The notes under the pieces are model-generated. The model was not told the origin of the DNA and searched no databases. It was given only the letters and a program-made list of their open reading frames with translations. DNA of 64,000 bases from Croceimicrobium sp965279135 (GTDB lineage Bacteria; Bacteroidota; Bacteroidia; Flavobacteriales; Schleiferiaceae), in NCBI GenBank assembly GCA_965279135.1, contig OZ257133.1, forward strand, positions 372,001-436,000, written 5' to 3'. Numbering within the stretch: position 1 is the stretch's first letter; the number at the start of each line of letters is the position of its first letter. The translations under genes were made by a program, and so were the position numbers. Shown piece by piece: positions 16,558-26,475 of the stretch.

Positions 16558-17478
16558 ATGATTAATCTAGAGTGGTATCGCACCTTTAAAGCAGTCTATA
16601 AGCACAGAAACTATTCAAAGGCTGCAGAGGAACTTTACATCAGTCAGCCTGCAGTAAGCAATCAGATGAGCATGCTGGAAGCTCATGTTGGTCATAAACT
16701 GTTTCTTAGAAAGTCGAAAGGGGTTGAAGCTACTGAAAACGCTAAGTTTTTGAACAACCTGATAATAGAATCATTGGATACCTTGGAGGAAGTGGAGGCC
16801 ATGTACGGTAAAAAGATTAACCAGCATGAAAATCTTTGCATATTCGGAATAAGTCAGCATCTGTTTAAAGGCTTCCTATCCGGTAGATTGGAGGGTATCA
16901 AACACTTAAGTATTCGGTTTGAAGAGAAAAATGAAGAATTGATAAAGCTGGTAGATCAACAGGAGGTAGACGTTGCAATTGTTCATCAAGCAGTAGACAC
17001 CTTCGATATCCTTTCCCATAGTATCCTAAGTTCTCCTTTGGTAATTGTAGGTCATCCAGATTTAGACACCTCAGAGTTTAAGTCATTTCTGGTAGATCAA
17101 AACCTCGTTAAAGCCCAGTATTGGCTTGAGAAGCAGGTTTGGTTTTCCCATATGTCTACCAATCCATTTATCAAACTCTTCTGGTTACACTGCTTTAATA
17201 AACGACGGCCCAAGATTTTTACCAACTATGTGATTCCTAATGAATACTTTATGCTTCAGGAAGCGACAAGGACTAAAGGGTTATGCATTACTGTTCTAGA
17301 AAATGCAAGTGAATTCATTAGGAAAGGTGAGCTAAAGATCATCTGGCAGCCAGAGAACTACCCAAACAGGGACTACTGGTTGATTGCACACAAAAAGCAA
17401 AGACAAATATTTGAGGATTTTAAACTCGTCTTCCAAGAATTGGAAAGCAAACAGAGAATAGGAAAAACCATTACTTAG
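16558..17478 (+). CDS. LysR-family transcriptional regulator
   Basis: The 306-aa protein has the LysR winged helix-turn-helix at residues 1-60 (WYRTFKAVYKHRNYSKAAEE, then ISQPAVSNQMSMLE) and a substrate-binding-like effector domain from about residue 90. Such regulators usually control a divergent gene and themselves, here the SDR at 15733. The effector cannot be predicted. The ATG at 16558 directly follows one arm of an inverted repeat, so the leader is short. The C-terminal part is somewhat diverged and lacks obvious ligand motifs. Confidence 0.92.
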   Translation: MINLEWYRTFKAVYKHRNYSKAAEELYISQPAVSNQMSMLEAHVGHKLFLRKSKGVEATENAKFLNNLIIESLDTLEEVEAMYGKKINQHENLCIFGISQHLFKGFLSGRLEGIKHLSIRFEEKNEELIKLVDQQEVDVAIVHQAVDTFDILSHSILSSPLVIVGHPDLDTSEFKSFLVDQNLVKAQYWLEKQVWFSHMSTNPFIKLFWLHCFNKRRPKIFTNYVIPNEYFMLQEATRTKGLCITVLENASEFIRKGELKIIWQPENYPNRDYWLIAHKKQRQIFEDFKLVFQELESKQRIGKTIT

Positions 17479-17603
17479 GTATAAAAAGTTTCATGAGATG
17501 CGAATCCTGGTCTACTTGAATTGAAAACCCTTAGGTAATACTTCACTATCAATGTTATCATTTTGGCCAGATTGACTTTTTTTTGCCTCCAGATCTTAAT
17601 TGC

Positions 17604-18200
17604 ATGAGAAAGCTAGAAATCATTTTAACCATACTCCCTCTTATAGGCATCTTATTTAGGATTTTGCATTTGCCTGGTGCAGACATTTTGGTTTTAATCC
17701 CATTTACACTGTTAGCATTTATCTATTTCTACTTCGGCTTTGCCCTTTTTAATGGTATTCGCTTTAGAGAAGTATTCAAGAAATCAACCTATAGTAAGAT
17801 TGAAGAGCTCAACATCCCATTCGGAGCTGCAGCCGGAGTAGCGCTTAGTATTGGGGTGCTAGGTATAAGCTTTAAACTTGTAAGCCTTCCAGGAGCCTTG
17901 ATCCTGTTAATGTTAGGTGCTATTGGCTTGATAATTATCACCTCAATTGCCTGGGTTAAAAAGGAGACTAGATCGGATAATGTATTTCAAAAGGTAATTA
18001 AACGAAGCATCCCCTTTGGCCTGGTTTGCGTGTTTCTATTATCTGTTCCAACCAGAACCTGGTTAACATGGAGGTTTCCCAATAACTCGGAATATGTCGA
18101 TTCGATAATGGAGTATAAAGCTGACCCTGAGAATGAAGGGTTGAGGTTGAAGATGGAGGAAGAAAGGAAAAGGATGCGCGAAGAGAATCAAGAGGACTAA
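17604..18200 (+). CDS. GldL-like membrane protein with duplicated motif
   Basis: The 198-aa product has five or so hydrophobic segments. The first, IGILFRILHLPGADILVLI, and a later one, LGISFKLVSLPGALILLML, share the pattern G-(I/V)-x-F-(R/K)-(I/L)-x-x-LPGA. The pattern resembles the first helix of GldL, the type IX secretion and gliding motor protein. The C-terminus is a charged helix rich in Glu, Lys and Arg. It is not GldL itself, because it lacks the long cytoplasmic region and gldKMN neighbours. The ATG at 17604 is preferred over an earlier start at 17583, which lacks a ribosome binding site. Confidence 0.65.
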   Translation: MRKLEIILTILPLIGILFRILHLPGADILVLIPFTLLAFIYFYFGFALFNGIRFREVFKKSTYSKIEELNIPFGAAAGVALSIGVLGISFKLVSLPGALILLMLGAIGLIIITSIAWVKKETRSDNVFQKVIKRSIPFGLVCVFLLSVPTRTWLTWRFPNNSEYVDSIMEYKADPENEGLRLKMEEERKRMREENQED

Positions 18201-18240
18201 ATATTATATTTCCGGTAAATTGCCAATTATCTCCATTAAG

Positions 18241-18618
18241 ATGCCTAATCTAAAAGTAACTCCCGAACACAACGAAAGAATAGCCAAGATGACTTTTGGG
18301 TCCGTCTATCCACACTATATCACCAAAGTGGAAAGCAAAGGACGAACTAAAGAAGAATTGCTAACCGTCATTGAATGGCTTACCGGATTTGATGAATCCA
18401 AACTGCAAGATTTAATAGATCGAAAGGCCACCTTTGAGACTTTTTTTGCCGAGGCCGAACTAAATCCAAATGCACATCTAATTAAAGGAGTAATATGTGG
18501 TTACCGTATAGAAGAGATTGATAATGCCTTAACCCGACAAACCCGATATCTGGATAAATTGGTAGATGAATTGGCAAAAGGACGTAAAATGGAGAAAATC
18601 CTGCGTGTCGCAGTTTAA
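18241..18618 (+). CDS. DUF2200 family protein
   Basis: The 125-aa product matches the DUF2200 family through RIAKMTFGSVYPHYITKVES, GRTKEELLTVIEWLTGFDES and the MEKILRV end. These are small cytosolic proteins found in many bacteria, often annotated only as DUF2200, and no biochemical role is known to me. The ATG at 18241 is chosen over a TTG at 18220 because the family begins just before RIAKMTF. It lies 40 bases after the GldL-like gene. Confidence 0.88.
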   Translation: MPNLKVTPEHNERIAKMTFGSVYPHYITKVESKGRTKEELLTVIEWLTGFDESKLQDLIDRKATFETFFAEAELNPNAHLIKGVICGYRIEEIDNALTRQTRYLDKLVDELAKGRKMEKILRVAV

Positions 18619-18655
18619 GTTCTCATTTACTTAAGTAACATATTAAATTCTTCCC

Positions 18656-20014
18656 TTGAAATCATTTGGCAGTATTGTTTTCATTCTCCTGGCTTGGTCT
18701 ACCCATGCGCAGTTTTTAAGTAGAGCCGCCGCTTTGGAGGATCTTAATCTGCTTAAAGCAGAGATCATTCGTTACAATCCTGCTTTAAAAATCTACCATC
18801 CTGAATTTGAGATAGAAGCAAGCAAGTTAGTAGCACAGTTAAAATCGGATTCGGTCTCCCTTTTTGAGCATTTCACAGAGATCAGCCGTATGTGCGCTTT
18901 AGCTAATGAGGGCCATTTCCTCTTAGGGAATTGGCAAGATCCAGTGCATGAGGGAGTGCCAAAAGATAGTCTGGCATACCTGCCCCTTCAAGTGAGAATT
19001 TTAGATCATCAACTATACATCTGGAGAGATTATTCTAATGAGCGCCCTTTTCATCAAGGGGATCGCATAATAGCCATCGAGGGAGTGAGTGTCGATGATG
19101 TACTAAATCGTATGCTGAGTTTAATGCCGGCGGATGGGGATATTCAAACTTATGCCTATCGAAAGATAGAATCGTCTTTCAATCTGCTGTACCTGTTTCA
19201 TTTTCCGCAAAAGGAGTCTATTGCCTTTGAGTATATCGATATCAATGGTGATCGAAGTAAAGCCCGCATTAAAACCCTAAAGCTATCCGAGCAAAGAGAA
19301 AACTACGATGAGTTTTTTTCTAATAAGAACGAAGATTCAGAACAAGAAGCAACAGGTTTTTACCAATTGACCTACCATGAGGATTATACTTATTGGAAGC
19401 TACCTTCCTTTGATCGTAGTCGGGTGGAGAAGTATGAGGTGAAATCTAAAAAGATGTATAAATCCCTCTTTAAAGAGTTTAAGGAAAAAGGGGTTCAAAA
19501 CCTGATTGTTGATCTTCGGGATAATACAGGGGGCCTTAATGAATTTGCTGATGATATGGTTCCTTTCATCCTTCATACTGAGCGTGAAGATCCCTATTTG
19601 AAAAAGACTATTTCATGGGAAGCTAAGGAGCGAGAATATTCATTTCCTCGCAGGTCTAAACATGCTTTTGAGGGTAGGATTTATGTCCTGGTAAACGGTA
19701 AGACCTTTTCAGCGGGTGCTTCCTTAGCTCGGTTTTTAAAGGAGTATGCTGATGCGATTGTTATTGGAACCGAGACCGGAACCCGTTATGATGGTTTTGC
19801 AGCAGGATCAACCCAATATGTGTCGTTGCCAAATTGTGGAGTGAGCATTGGCATTCCCCGCTATCATATACTTTATCCCAAATCAGCTAAGCAACAGGAA
19901 ACCAACCGGGGACTAATTCCGGATTTTGAAATAAGGTATGGGATTGAAGACTTGGTTAACGAAAGGGATCTTCATCTGGAATATAGCTTGAAGCTTATTC
20001 AGGGCGAACCTTGA
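18656..20014 (+). CDS. Secreted S41-family peptidase
   Basis: The 452-aa protein starts at a TTG that opens directly into a signal peptide (KSFGSIVFILLAWSTHAQ). No ATG lies close by, so the TTG start is likely real. The tail-specific protease core includes NLIVDLRDNTGG, VLVNGKTFSAGASLARFL with the expected nucleophile Ser in TFSAGAS, and VIGTETGTRYDGFAAGS. The region around residues 100-160 (QGDRIIAIEGVSVDDVLNRM) looks like a PDZ-type peptide-binding domain. Related enzymes cleave exported proteins at C-termini. No adjacent partner suggests a target. Confidence 0.9.
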   Translation: MKSFGSIVFILLAWSTHAQFLSRAAALEDLNLLKAEIIRYNPALKIYHPEFEIEASKLVAQLKSDSVSLFEHFTEISRMCALANEGHFLLGNWQDPVHEGVPKDSLAYLPLQVRILDHQLYIWRDYSNERPFHQGDRIIAIEGVSVDDVLNRMLSLMPADGDIQTYAYRKIESSFNLLYLFHFPQKESIAFEYIDINGDRSKARIKTLKLSEQRENYDEFFSNKNEDSEQEATGFYQLTYHEDYTYWKLPSFDRSRVEKYEVKSKKMYKSLFKEFKEKGVQNLIVDLRDNTGGLNEFADDMVPFILHTEREDPYLKKTISWEAKEREYSFPRRSKHAFEGRIYVLVNGKTFSAGASLARFLKEYADAIVIGTETGTRYDGFAAGSTQYVSLPNCGVSIGIPRYHILYPKSAKQQETNRGLIPDFEIRYGIEDLVNERDLHLEYSLKLIQGEP

Positions 20015-20192
20015 TACAGGCCTTCTAGCATCAGTCTCAAGTATAAGAGATGCCATTTTGAAAATGATGCGAATGGGTATCAAATGTCCATTGATTGTGC
20101 ATTCCTATTTGCGGACAATCAGCCGATTCTGAATTATCTTTCGCTGTATAATCAAAGGATTTAGGATCTATTATTAAAGAGACCTGATCCAA

Positions 20193-22304
20193 GTGTTCTA
20201 TCTCAAAGTGAAGACTGACATTTATAATCCAAAAATTAGCATCCCGGCATTTTTATGGGTATTGGGGTTTTTAATAATCTTATTACCTAATGATTTGAGT
20301 GCTCAGCGTTTTGAATGGGTGGCCACCTATGGCAGCTTTAATTTTGATCAGGGTCGGTCGCTTACCCTTGATTCTTCAGGTAATGTATACTTGACGGGTT
20401 ACTTCGGAAGTACTACTGACTTTGATCCCGGACCAGGTATTCAGAATTTCAATACCAATGGAAGCCATGATGTTTTCGTTCAGAAGTTGGATTCCGCCGG
20501 GAATATGCTTTGGACTCGAACTTTTGGGGGAAACTTTAGTGATCAGGCTTTTGCTATTGCCGTAGATTCTTTAGGTAATGTGTATACCGCCGGTTACTTT
20601 CAGGATACAGTGGATTTTGACCCTGGCTCAGCCGTATTTAATGCTGGCGCCGGCGGCGGTGGAGATATGTTTATTCAAAAAATGGATTCTGCCGGGAATT
20701 TTTTATGGGTAAAAACCTTCCAGGCGCCACAAGGTCAAACGGCTCGTTCCATAGCCACGGATAGGGCTGGAGATATTTACATTACAGGTGATTTTAGTGG
20801 ATCTGTCGATTTTGATCCCGGACCGGGAACTTTTACGCTTATTTCCAATGGTAATCCCGGTAGCTTTATTTTGAAGCTAGATGCTCAAGGTAATTTTATC
20901 TGGGCCCGAGCCACTACAGGCAATGATCATTGCCGAGCTAAGGGGATTGCAATTGATGGACAGTTCAATGTATACACTACAGGACTATTTTTTGGAACCG
21001 CAGATTTTGATCCAGGCCCTGGAGTCTTTAATCGCTCTGCAGCCAATGGTATTTCTCATGTCTACATTCAAAAACTGGATCAGAATGGTAATTTTCTTTG
21101 GGCTAAGACCTTTGGCGGAGCTCAATTACAGTGGAGTGAAGGAACAGCGATTTGTGTTGGTCCTTCCGGGACCGTGCATTCTACCGGCTTCTTTACCGGT
21201 ACGGTTGATATGGATCCAGGGCCAGGAACCAGCTTTCTTAGTTCATCTGGTGATCGTGATGTATTTGTACACACCTTAAACGCTAATGGGAATTTTGTTT
21301 GGGCAAAGTCATTTGGCGGTAATTCCGGTGATATGGCAAATAGTATTACTGCCGATCCTCAGGGTGATGTATATACAACTGGGCGCTTTCAGGATACTGT
21401 AGATTTCGATCCAGGTTTGACAAGCACTTATGCAATATCTAATGGAGCTTATGATGTCTTTGTGCAGAAGTTGGACGCCAATGGTCGGTTTCAATGGGTT
21501 CGGTCTTTTGGCGGAAGCGCGACAGATATTGGTACCTCCATTGGAGTAAGCCCAACCGATAAAATTTATACCGCCGGTTTTTTTAATGGAACTGTGGATT
21601 TTGATCCGGGACCAGCCCTAAGCTCCCATAATTCCAGAGGTCAGATGGATATTTTCCTTCAGATGATGGCTGAGTGTCAGCCTCAATCAAGTACTGAAGT
21701 ACGGGTAGCTTGCGATCGTTTTACCTGGATAGATAGTATCACCTACACGGCTAGTACTGATTCGGCATTTGTTACTCTTACCGATATTAATGGCTGCGAT
21801 TCGGTAGTTTTCCTGGACCTCACGCTGAATGCGGTTACAGATATCGGTACTTCATTAAATGGCGCAAGCTTAACCGCCAATAATGCCAATGCTACTTATC
21901 AATGGCTTGACTGCAATAATAATTACGCTCCAATACCAGGGGCTATCAATCAAACCTTTACCGCCACTGCGATTGGAAGCTATTCGGTTGAACTCACGGA
22001 GAATGGATGCGTAGATACCTCTGAGTGCACGACTATTAATCAGATCGGCTTGCCAGATTTAAGCTTAGGCGAAGGTTTTTCAGTTTATCCTATACCATCA
22101 GACAATAAGGTTAACATAGACTTTAATCAGCAGCAAGAGTATCTGGAAGTCGAGATTTACAGCTTGCAGGGCCATGTATTAATAAAACAGGAATACCGGA
22201 AAGTGAAGTCTCTAGAATTACTCTTACCAAATTACAAGGGGGTATTTGTCCTAAATCTGAGAACCAGCTATGGTCAGAGTAAGGTGAAACTCATTCGGGA
22301 TTAA
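20193..22304 (+). CDS. SBBP-like repeat protein with type IX secretion sorting tail
   Basis: The 703-aa secreted protein has an N-terminal signal region (hydrophobic stretch about 17-37, cut after LSAQ). Seven repeats of about 60-70 residues follow, each with a NVY(L/T)TG-type strand and a VDFDPGPG-type loop, as in SBBP beta-propellers. A short Cys-containing domain (about 490-615) comes next, and the C-terminus GFSVYPIPSDNKVNIDF to KVKLIRD is a type A sorting domain for type IX secretion. The start is GTG; a second GTG 15 bases later is possible. It probably is a surface or released protein of unknown ligand. Confidence 0.85.
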   Translation: MFYLKVKTDIYNPKISIPAFLWVLGFLIILLPNDLSAQRFEWVATYGSFNFDQGRSLTLDSSGNVYLTGYFGSTTDFDPGPGIQNFNTNGSHDVFVQKLDSAGNMLWTRTFGGNFSDQAFAIAVDSLGNVYTAGYFQDTVDFDPGSAVFNAGAGGGGDMFIQKMDSAGNFLWVKTFQAPQGQTARSIATDRAGDIYITGDFSGSVDFDPGPGTFTLISNGNPGSFILKLDAQGNFIWARATTGNDHCRAKGIAIDGQFNVYTTGLFFGTADFDPGPGVFNRSAANGISHVYIQKLDQNGNFLWAKTFGGAQLQWSEGTAICVGPSGTVHSTGFFTGTVDMDPGPGTSFLSSSGDRDVFVHTLNANGNFVWAKSFGGNSGDMANSITADPQGDVYTTGRFQDTVDFDPGLTSTYAISNGAYDVFVQKLDANGRFQWVRSFGGSATDIGTSIGVSPTDKIYTAGFFNGTVDFDPGPALSSHNSRGQMDIFLQMMAECQPQSSTEVRVACDRFTWIDSITYTASTDSAFVTLTDINGCDSVVFLDLTLNAVTDIGTSLNGASLTANNANATYQWLDCNNNYAPIPGAINQTFTATAIGSYSVELTENGCVDTSECTTINQIGLPDLSLGEGFSVYPIPSDNKVNIDFNQQQEYLEVEIYSLQGHVLIKQEYRKVKSLELLLPNYKGVFVLNLRTSYGQSKVKLIRD

Positions 22305-22346
22305 GAGAATTCTAAAAGGCGGGTTTTTTTATTTCAATTTCAGAGC

Positions 22347-22814
22347 TTAAGCACCACCATGCAATGTCCCTGTCCTCAGTTTTTCGGCTAATTCCAACGC
22401 TCTTTTAATTCGCGAAGCTTCACTCTTAGGCTGACCAGCATAGTAGAGTAATCCACGTTTCCTGCCATCATTCAGAGCTTCAAACGCTTCGGCCGCATCC
22501 GGGTCTTGCTCTAAAACGATTTCAAACTCTTCAGGCATCGGCATTCCGTACTTCGTTAAATCGGGACGGATTTCAACCTCTACCATATCACCAACCTGCA
22601 ACTTCCAGGCTTTAAGCACTGCCTTACTCAACATTATCAAGGCGTAGCCGTCTTTCCGCAACTGCAGTGCGCGGTGTAAATCTTCACCATCCGGCCCTTT
22701 CATTATCACTCGTTTAGAATGCTCATCAATGAAGGCTTTGGCCTGATCATAGTCGCAAACCAAATAGGGAGCATAACCCCTTGGGGCCGATTCGATATAA
22801 CTTTTGATAATCAT
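22347..22814 (-). CDS. YdeI/OmpD-associated family protein (DUF1905-like)
   Basis: The 155-aa product combines a DUF1905-like beta domain (about 35-110; MIMLSKAVLKAWKLQVGD-like core, LSKAVLKAWKLQVGDMVEVE) with the C-terminal YdeI/OmpD-associated helical motif AFEALNDGRKRGLLYYAG and KSEASRIKRALE. The function of this family is poorly known; some members are linked to stress or bacteriocin tolerance. It begins 4 bases after the mfd stop, so it is likely the second gene of that operon. Confidence 0.85.
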   Translation of the reverse strand: MIIKSYIESAPRGYAPYLVCDYDQAKAFIDEHSKRVIMKGPDGEDLHRALQLRKDGYALIMLSKAVLKAWKLQVGDMVEVEIRPDLTKYGMPMPEEFEIVLEQDPDAAEAFEALNDGRKRGLLYYAGQPKSEASRIKRALELAEKLRTGTLHGGA

Positions 22815-22818
22815 TATG

Positions 22819-25800
22819 CTATGCTTGGTTACGGATAGGTTTTAATACTTCAAAGGCATCACGAACACTTAAGACCTGCTGAAAACTGAGGTAAAGTTTC
22901 TGGTTCCGTTCTTTAAGTTGTGCTTGCGGTGCGGTTTTTAAAAATAGTAAGACTTTCTGGAAGCGAGCACTTTGGAAGTAAGGCGAATCTTGATCAGATG
23001 TGAAATAGCAAAGTAGCCGCTCTTGCTTCAAAACAATTTTTTCAAAACCAATTTCCTGTCCCAATCGACGTAGGCGAATAGAGTCAAAAAGTTCCTCCAC
23101 TTCTCTTGGGATTGGGCCAAATCGATCACTCAAGCCTGCCGCATATTGATCGATCTCTGATTCTGTTTTCAATTGGTCTAGTTCCTGATAAAGCTTAAGC
23201 CTCTCGTCGACTTTGTTAACATAATTATCCGGAATCAGAATTTCCAAATCCGTATCCAGCAAGGTATCGCTAATATGCTCTTTGTTCTTTAATTCTTCCG
23301 CGTAAAGCTCTTTGAATTCACTTTCCTTAAGTTCTTCAATCGCTTCAGCAAGAATTTTTTGAAATGTGTCAAAACCAATGTCGTTAATGAAGCCGCTTTG
23401 CTCTGCCCCTAGAAGATCTCCAGCGCCTCGAATTTCCAGATCACGCATAGCAATGTGGAAACCACTTCCCAGATCACTGAACTTTTCTATCGCCTGCATA
23501 CGCTTACGCGCTTCATCACTCATGCTTGAAAGGGGTGGGCTAATCAGTTTACAAAATGCTTTTTTATTACTTCGGCCTACCCGACCTCGCATCTGATGCA
23601 AATCACTTAGGCCGATATTGTGGGCATTGTTAATGATGATTGTATTGGCATTGGGAACGTCCAGGCCATTTTCGATAATGGAGGTGGCCACCAGCACATC
23701 GAATTCCCCATTAATGAATTGAAGCATCAATTGTTCCAGCTTCTTGCCTTCCATCTGACCATGGCCGATGCCAATCTTAGCGTCCGGCATTAGACGCTGA
23801 AGCATGCCCGCTACCTCCTGGATGTTCTCCACCCGATTATGGATAAAAAATACCTGACCCCCTCTGCTCAATTCATAGCTCAGACTATCGCGAATGATTT
23901 CTTCATTAAAGGGAATCAGTTGGGTTTCAATCGGATGCCGGTTAGGTGGAGGCGTAGTCATCACGCTCAAGTCTCGAGCCTGCATCAATGAGAATTGCAA
24001 GGTTCGGGGTATAGGTGTAGCAGTTAGAGTCAAGGTATCGACGTTTACTTTGAGGTTTTTCAATTTGTCCTTTACACTCACTCCAAACTTCTGTTCCTCA
24101 TCAATAACCAAAAGTCCGAGGTCTTTAAACTTGACATCCTTTCCAACAATGCGATGGGTGCCAATTAGAATGTCCACTTTGCCTTCTTCGAGGTCTTTAA
24201 GAATTGTGGTGGTTTCTTTGCGCGTTCTAAAACGGTTGATGTATTCTACGCGACAAGGGAAGTCTGCCAGTCGTTTGCTAAATGTTTTATGATGTTGGAA
24301 AGCGAGGATGGTAGTAGGTACAAGAATTGCCACCTGTTTGTTGTCGTTTACCGCTTTAAATGCAGCTCTTACCGCTAATTCCGTTTTGCCAAATCCAACA
24401 TCACCACAAATAAGGCGGTCCATCGGAGTGGGCGATTCCATATCGGTCTTTATAGCAGAAGTGGCACTTTCCTGGTCTGGAGTGTCCTCATAGATAAAGG
24501 AGGCCTCGAGTTCGTGCTGCAAATAGTTATCAGGAGCAAATTGAAAACCTTTGGTATTCTTTCGCTTGGCATAGAGTTTTATTAAGTCGAATGCGACTTT
24601 CTTAACCCTGCTCTTAGCTTTCGATTTAGTTTTTTGCCATACTCCCGATCCAAGTTTATGTACTGTTGGGACCGTACCTTCCTTGCCATTGTATCGCGTG
24701 ATCTTATGCAGGGAATGGATACTGACATAGAGCACATCCCCTCCGCTATAAATCAGCTTTATGGCTTCCTGCTGCTTACCATTGTTTTCAATCTTTTTCA
24801 ATCCGCCAAACTCACCGATTCCATGATCAATATGAGTGATATAGTCTCCAACTTGTAGGGAAGTCAATTCCTTCAAGCTTACCGCTTGGCGTTTCTCATA
24901 ACCTGTCCGCAACCGGAATTTTTGATAACGTTCAAAAATTTGATGGTCCGTATAAATCAGGGTTTTGCTTTCCTCATCGATAAAACCCTCATGCAGGGTA
25001 TTTACAAGGGGTTGAAATTGTACTTCCTTACCGATGTCCTCGAAAATTGCGTCAAAGCGTTCAACTTGGGCCTGGTTAAGGCAGAGTAGGAAATTATCAT
25101 AGCCTTCTTCAGTATGACTTTGAAGGTCTTCTACAAGAAGTTCAAATTTCTTGTTGAAACTTGGCTGAGGTTTGGATTGAAAGGAAATTTTCAAATCAGC
25201 CTCAAAGTCGATGTCAGCTTGCCATTCAGCATAGTGAAATGCTTTAATCTGATTTTCGAAGGTGGTTTTATTGATGAATAGTTCCGCCGGTTCGCTGCGG
25301 TTTAAATCGGTCGAAATCTCCTTGAAAGCCTCAAGTGCCTTTTCATAATGCTCTTGAAGTTTATGTCCAATTACTTTGGAGTTTTGCCCCCAAATAACGG
25401 TTTGGGATCCAATGTATTCCAAGAAGCTTTCCCGGCTTTCCATTAGGACCTTGTTTTCCACATTAGGGACCAATTGAATTCGTTTTACCTGGTCGATGCT
25501 CAATTGGCTTTCGATATCGAAGGTGCGGATGCTCTCAATCTCGTCGTCAAAAAACTCAATACGGAAGGGCTGATCATGGGAGAAGGAGTAGACATCCACA
25601 ATTCCTCCTCGCACAGAGAATTGACCGGGCTCGACCACAAAATCCACTCTTTCAAATTGATATTCGAAAAGTGTCTCATTAAGGAAGTCAATACTAAGTT
25701 GGTCTCCGGCACGGATACTGAAGGTATGGGCGCTGAGACTTTTTCGAGTTACCACCTTTTCGAAGAGTGCATCAGCATAACTCACTAAAAGCGCTGGCTT

Positions 25801-26148
25801 TTTACGACTGTTTAAGCGATTCAACACTTCGGCGCGCAGAAGCACATTGGCATTATCGGTTTCCTCACTATCGTAAGGCCTTCGGTAGGAGGCAGGGTAG
25901 AACAGAACGTCCTTTTCTCCCAAAAGACTTTCTAAATCATTTAACAAATAGGCCGCCTGCTCTTTGTCATTTAAGATCAGTAGATGAGGCTTTTCACTTT
26001 GCAGGAAGCTTTGCGCCGCAGTTATGGCTGTCAGCGAACCGCTTAAATCACGGATTTCAATCCGCTGTGGATTTTCCTTTTGCCATTGCTGAAGGAGCAA
26101 GTCGATGCGTCGGTCTTCGTTATAGCGCTCTAAGATTTTTTTGGCCAT
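22819..26148 (-). CDS. mfd: Transcription-repair coupling factor
   Basis: The 1109-aa Mfd protein removes RNA polymerase stalled at DNA lesions and recruits UvrA. It has the UvrB-like N-terminal domains, the CdnL/CarD-type RNA polymerase interaction domain (LQVGDYITHIDHGIGEFGGL, about residue 430-450), and a RecG-type translocase with Walker A GDVGFGKTE, motif II DEEQKFG and a second helicase domain (QMRGRVGRS). A C-terminal TRCF domain that masks UvrA binding follows. It is full length for the family. A TAnnTTTG box is 50 bases upstream of the ATG. Confidence 0.97.
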   Translation of the reverse strand: MAKKILERYNEDRRIDLLLQQWQKENPQRIEIRDLSGSLTAITAAQSFLQSEKPHLLILNDKEQAAYLLNDLESLLGEKDVLFYPASYRRPYDSEETDNANVLLRAEVLNRLNSRKKPALLVSYADALFEKVVTRKSLSAHTFSIRAGDQLSIDFLNETLFEYQFERVDFVVEPGQFSVRGGIVDVYSFSHDQPFRIEFFDDEIESIRTFDIESQLSIDQVKRIQLVPNVENKVLMESRESFLEYIGSQTVIWGQNSKVIGHKLQEHYEKALEAFKEISTDLNRSEPAELFINKTTFENQIKAFHYAEWQADIDFEADLKISFQSKPQPSFNKKFELLVEDLQSHTEEGYDNFLLCLNQAQVERFDAIFEDIGKEVQFQPLVNTLHEGFIDEESKTLIYTDHQIFERYQKFRLRTGYEKRQAVSLKELTSLQVGDYITHIDHGIGEFGGLKKIENNGKQQEAIKLIYSGGDVLYVSIHSLHKITRYNGKEGTVPTVHKLGSGVWQKTKSKAKSRVKKVAFDLIKLYAKRKNTKGFQFAPDNYLQHELEASFIYEDTPDQESATSAIKTDMESPTPMDRLICGDVGFGKTELAVRAAFKAVNDNKQVAILVPTTILAFQHHKTFSKRLADFPCRVEYINRFRTRKETTTILKDLEEGKVDILIGTHRIVGKDVKFKDLGLLVIDEEQKFGVSVKDKLKNLKVNVDTLTLTATPIPRTLQFSLMQARDLSVMTTPPPNRHPIETQLIPFNEEIIRDSLSYELSRGGQVFFIHNRVENIQEVAGMLQRLMPDAKIGIGHGQMEGKKLEQLMLQFINGEFDVLVATSIIENGLDVPNANTIIINNAHNIGLSDLHQMRGRVGRSNKKAFCKLISPPLSSMSDEARKRMQAIEKFSDLGSGFHIAMRDLEIRGAGDLLGAEQSGFINDIGFDTFQKILAEAIEELKESEFKELYAEELKNKEHISDTLLDTDLEILIPDNYVNKVDERLKLYQELDQLKTESEIDQYAAGLSDRFGPIPREVEELFDSIRLRRLGQEIGFEKIVLKQERLLCYFTSDQDSPYFQSARFQKVLLFLKTAPQAQLKERNQKLYLSFQQVLSVRDAFEVLKPIRNQA

Positions 26149-26475
26149 GCCCTAAATAGCTTAACCATCCACTCTTGGTTGAGGGATGGTGATGGGCGGC
26201 AAATTTAAGGGAAGAATAGAGTGTTTTTCCTTATTGCTTAAAAAAGCCTGACATCTATTTTTAGGAGCCACCGCTAATAGAACCTATACCTGATAAACGG
26301 GAATAATCTGTGGATGCACCTACTATGCAAGATGCTAATAAGGGCCCTGAGATGTAGAACCTGAGACCATTTGACGAATAAGCTCGCGCAGGCCTTTCTA
26401 GAAGATTCTCTTTCGATCTGGTCTTTAGCTCCTCGATCAAGAAGTGAGATTGTTCTAGCAGTAATTAGGACTGAT
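26149..26475. other. Intergenic region between mfd and fbp
   Basis: This 327-base stretch holds the mfd promoter near its left end. I find no ORF of note, no tRNA and no clear hairpin terminator for fbp in the rest. A short palindrome GGGCCC occurs near 26343. It may contain a small RNA, but nothing in the sequence shows one. Confidence 0.6.
26200..26207 (-). promoter_or_regulatory. -7 promoter box of mfd
   Basis: On the minus strand the sequence reads TAAATTTG followed by CCGCC, an exact TAnnTTTG match about 50 bases upstream of the mfd ATG. No -33 box is evident. Confidence 0.55.

Noticed and set aside
20193..22304. CRISPR-like or other DNA repeat array
   Set aside because: The repeats are in frame and encode protein propeller repeats with variable spacing.
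22305..22346. Possible terminator GGCGGG followed by seven Ts
   Set aside because: No matching arm is present to form a stem.
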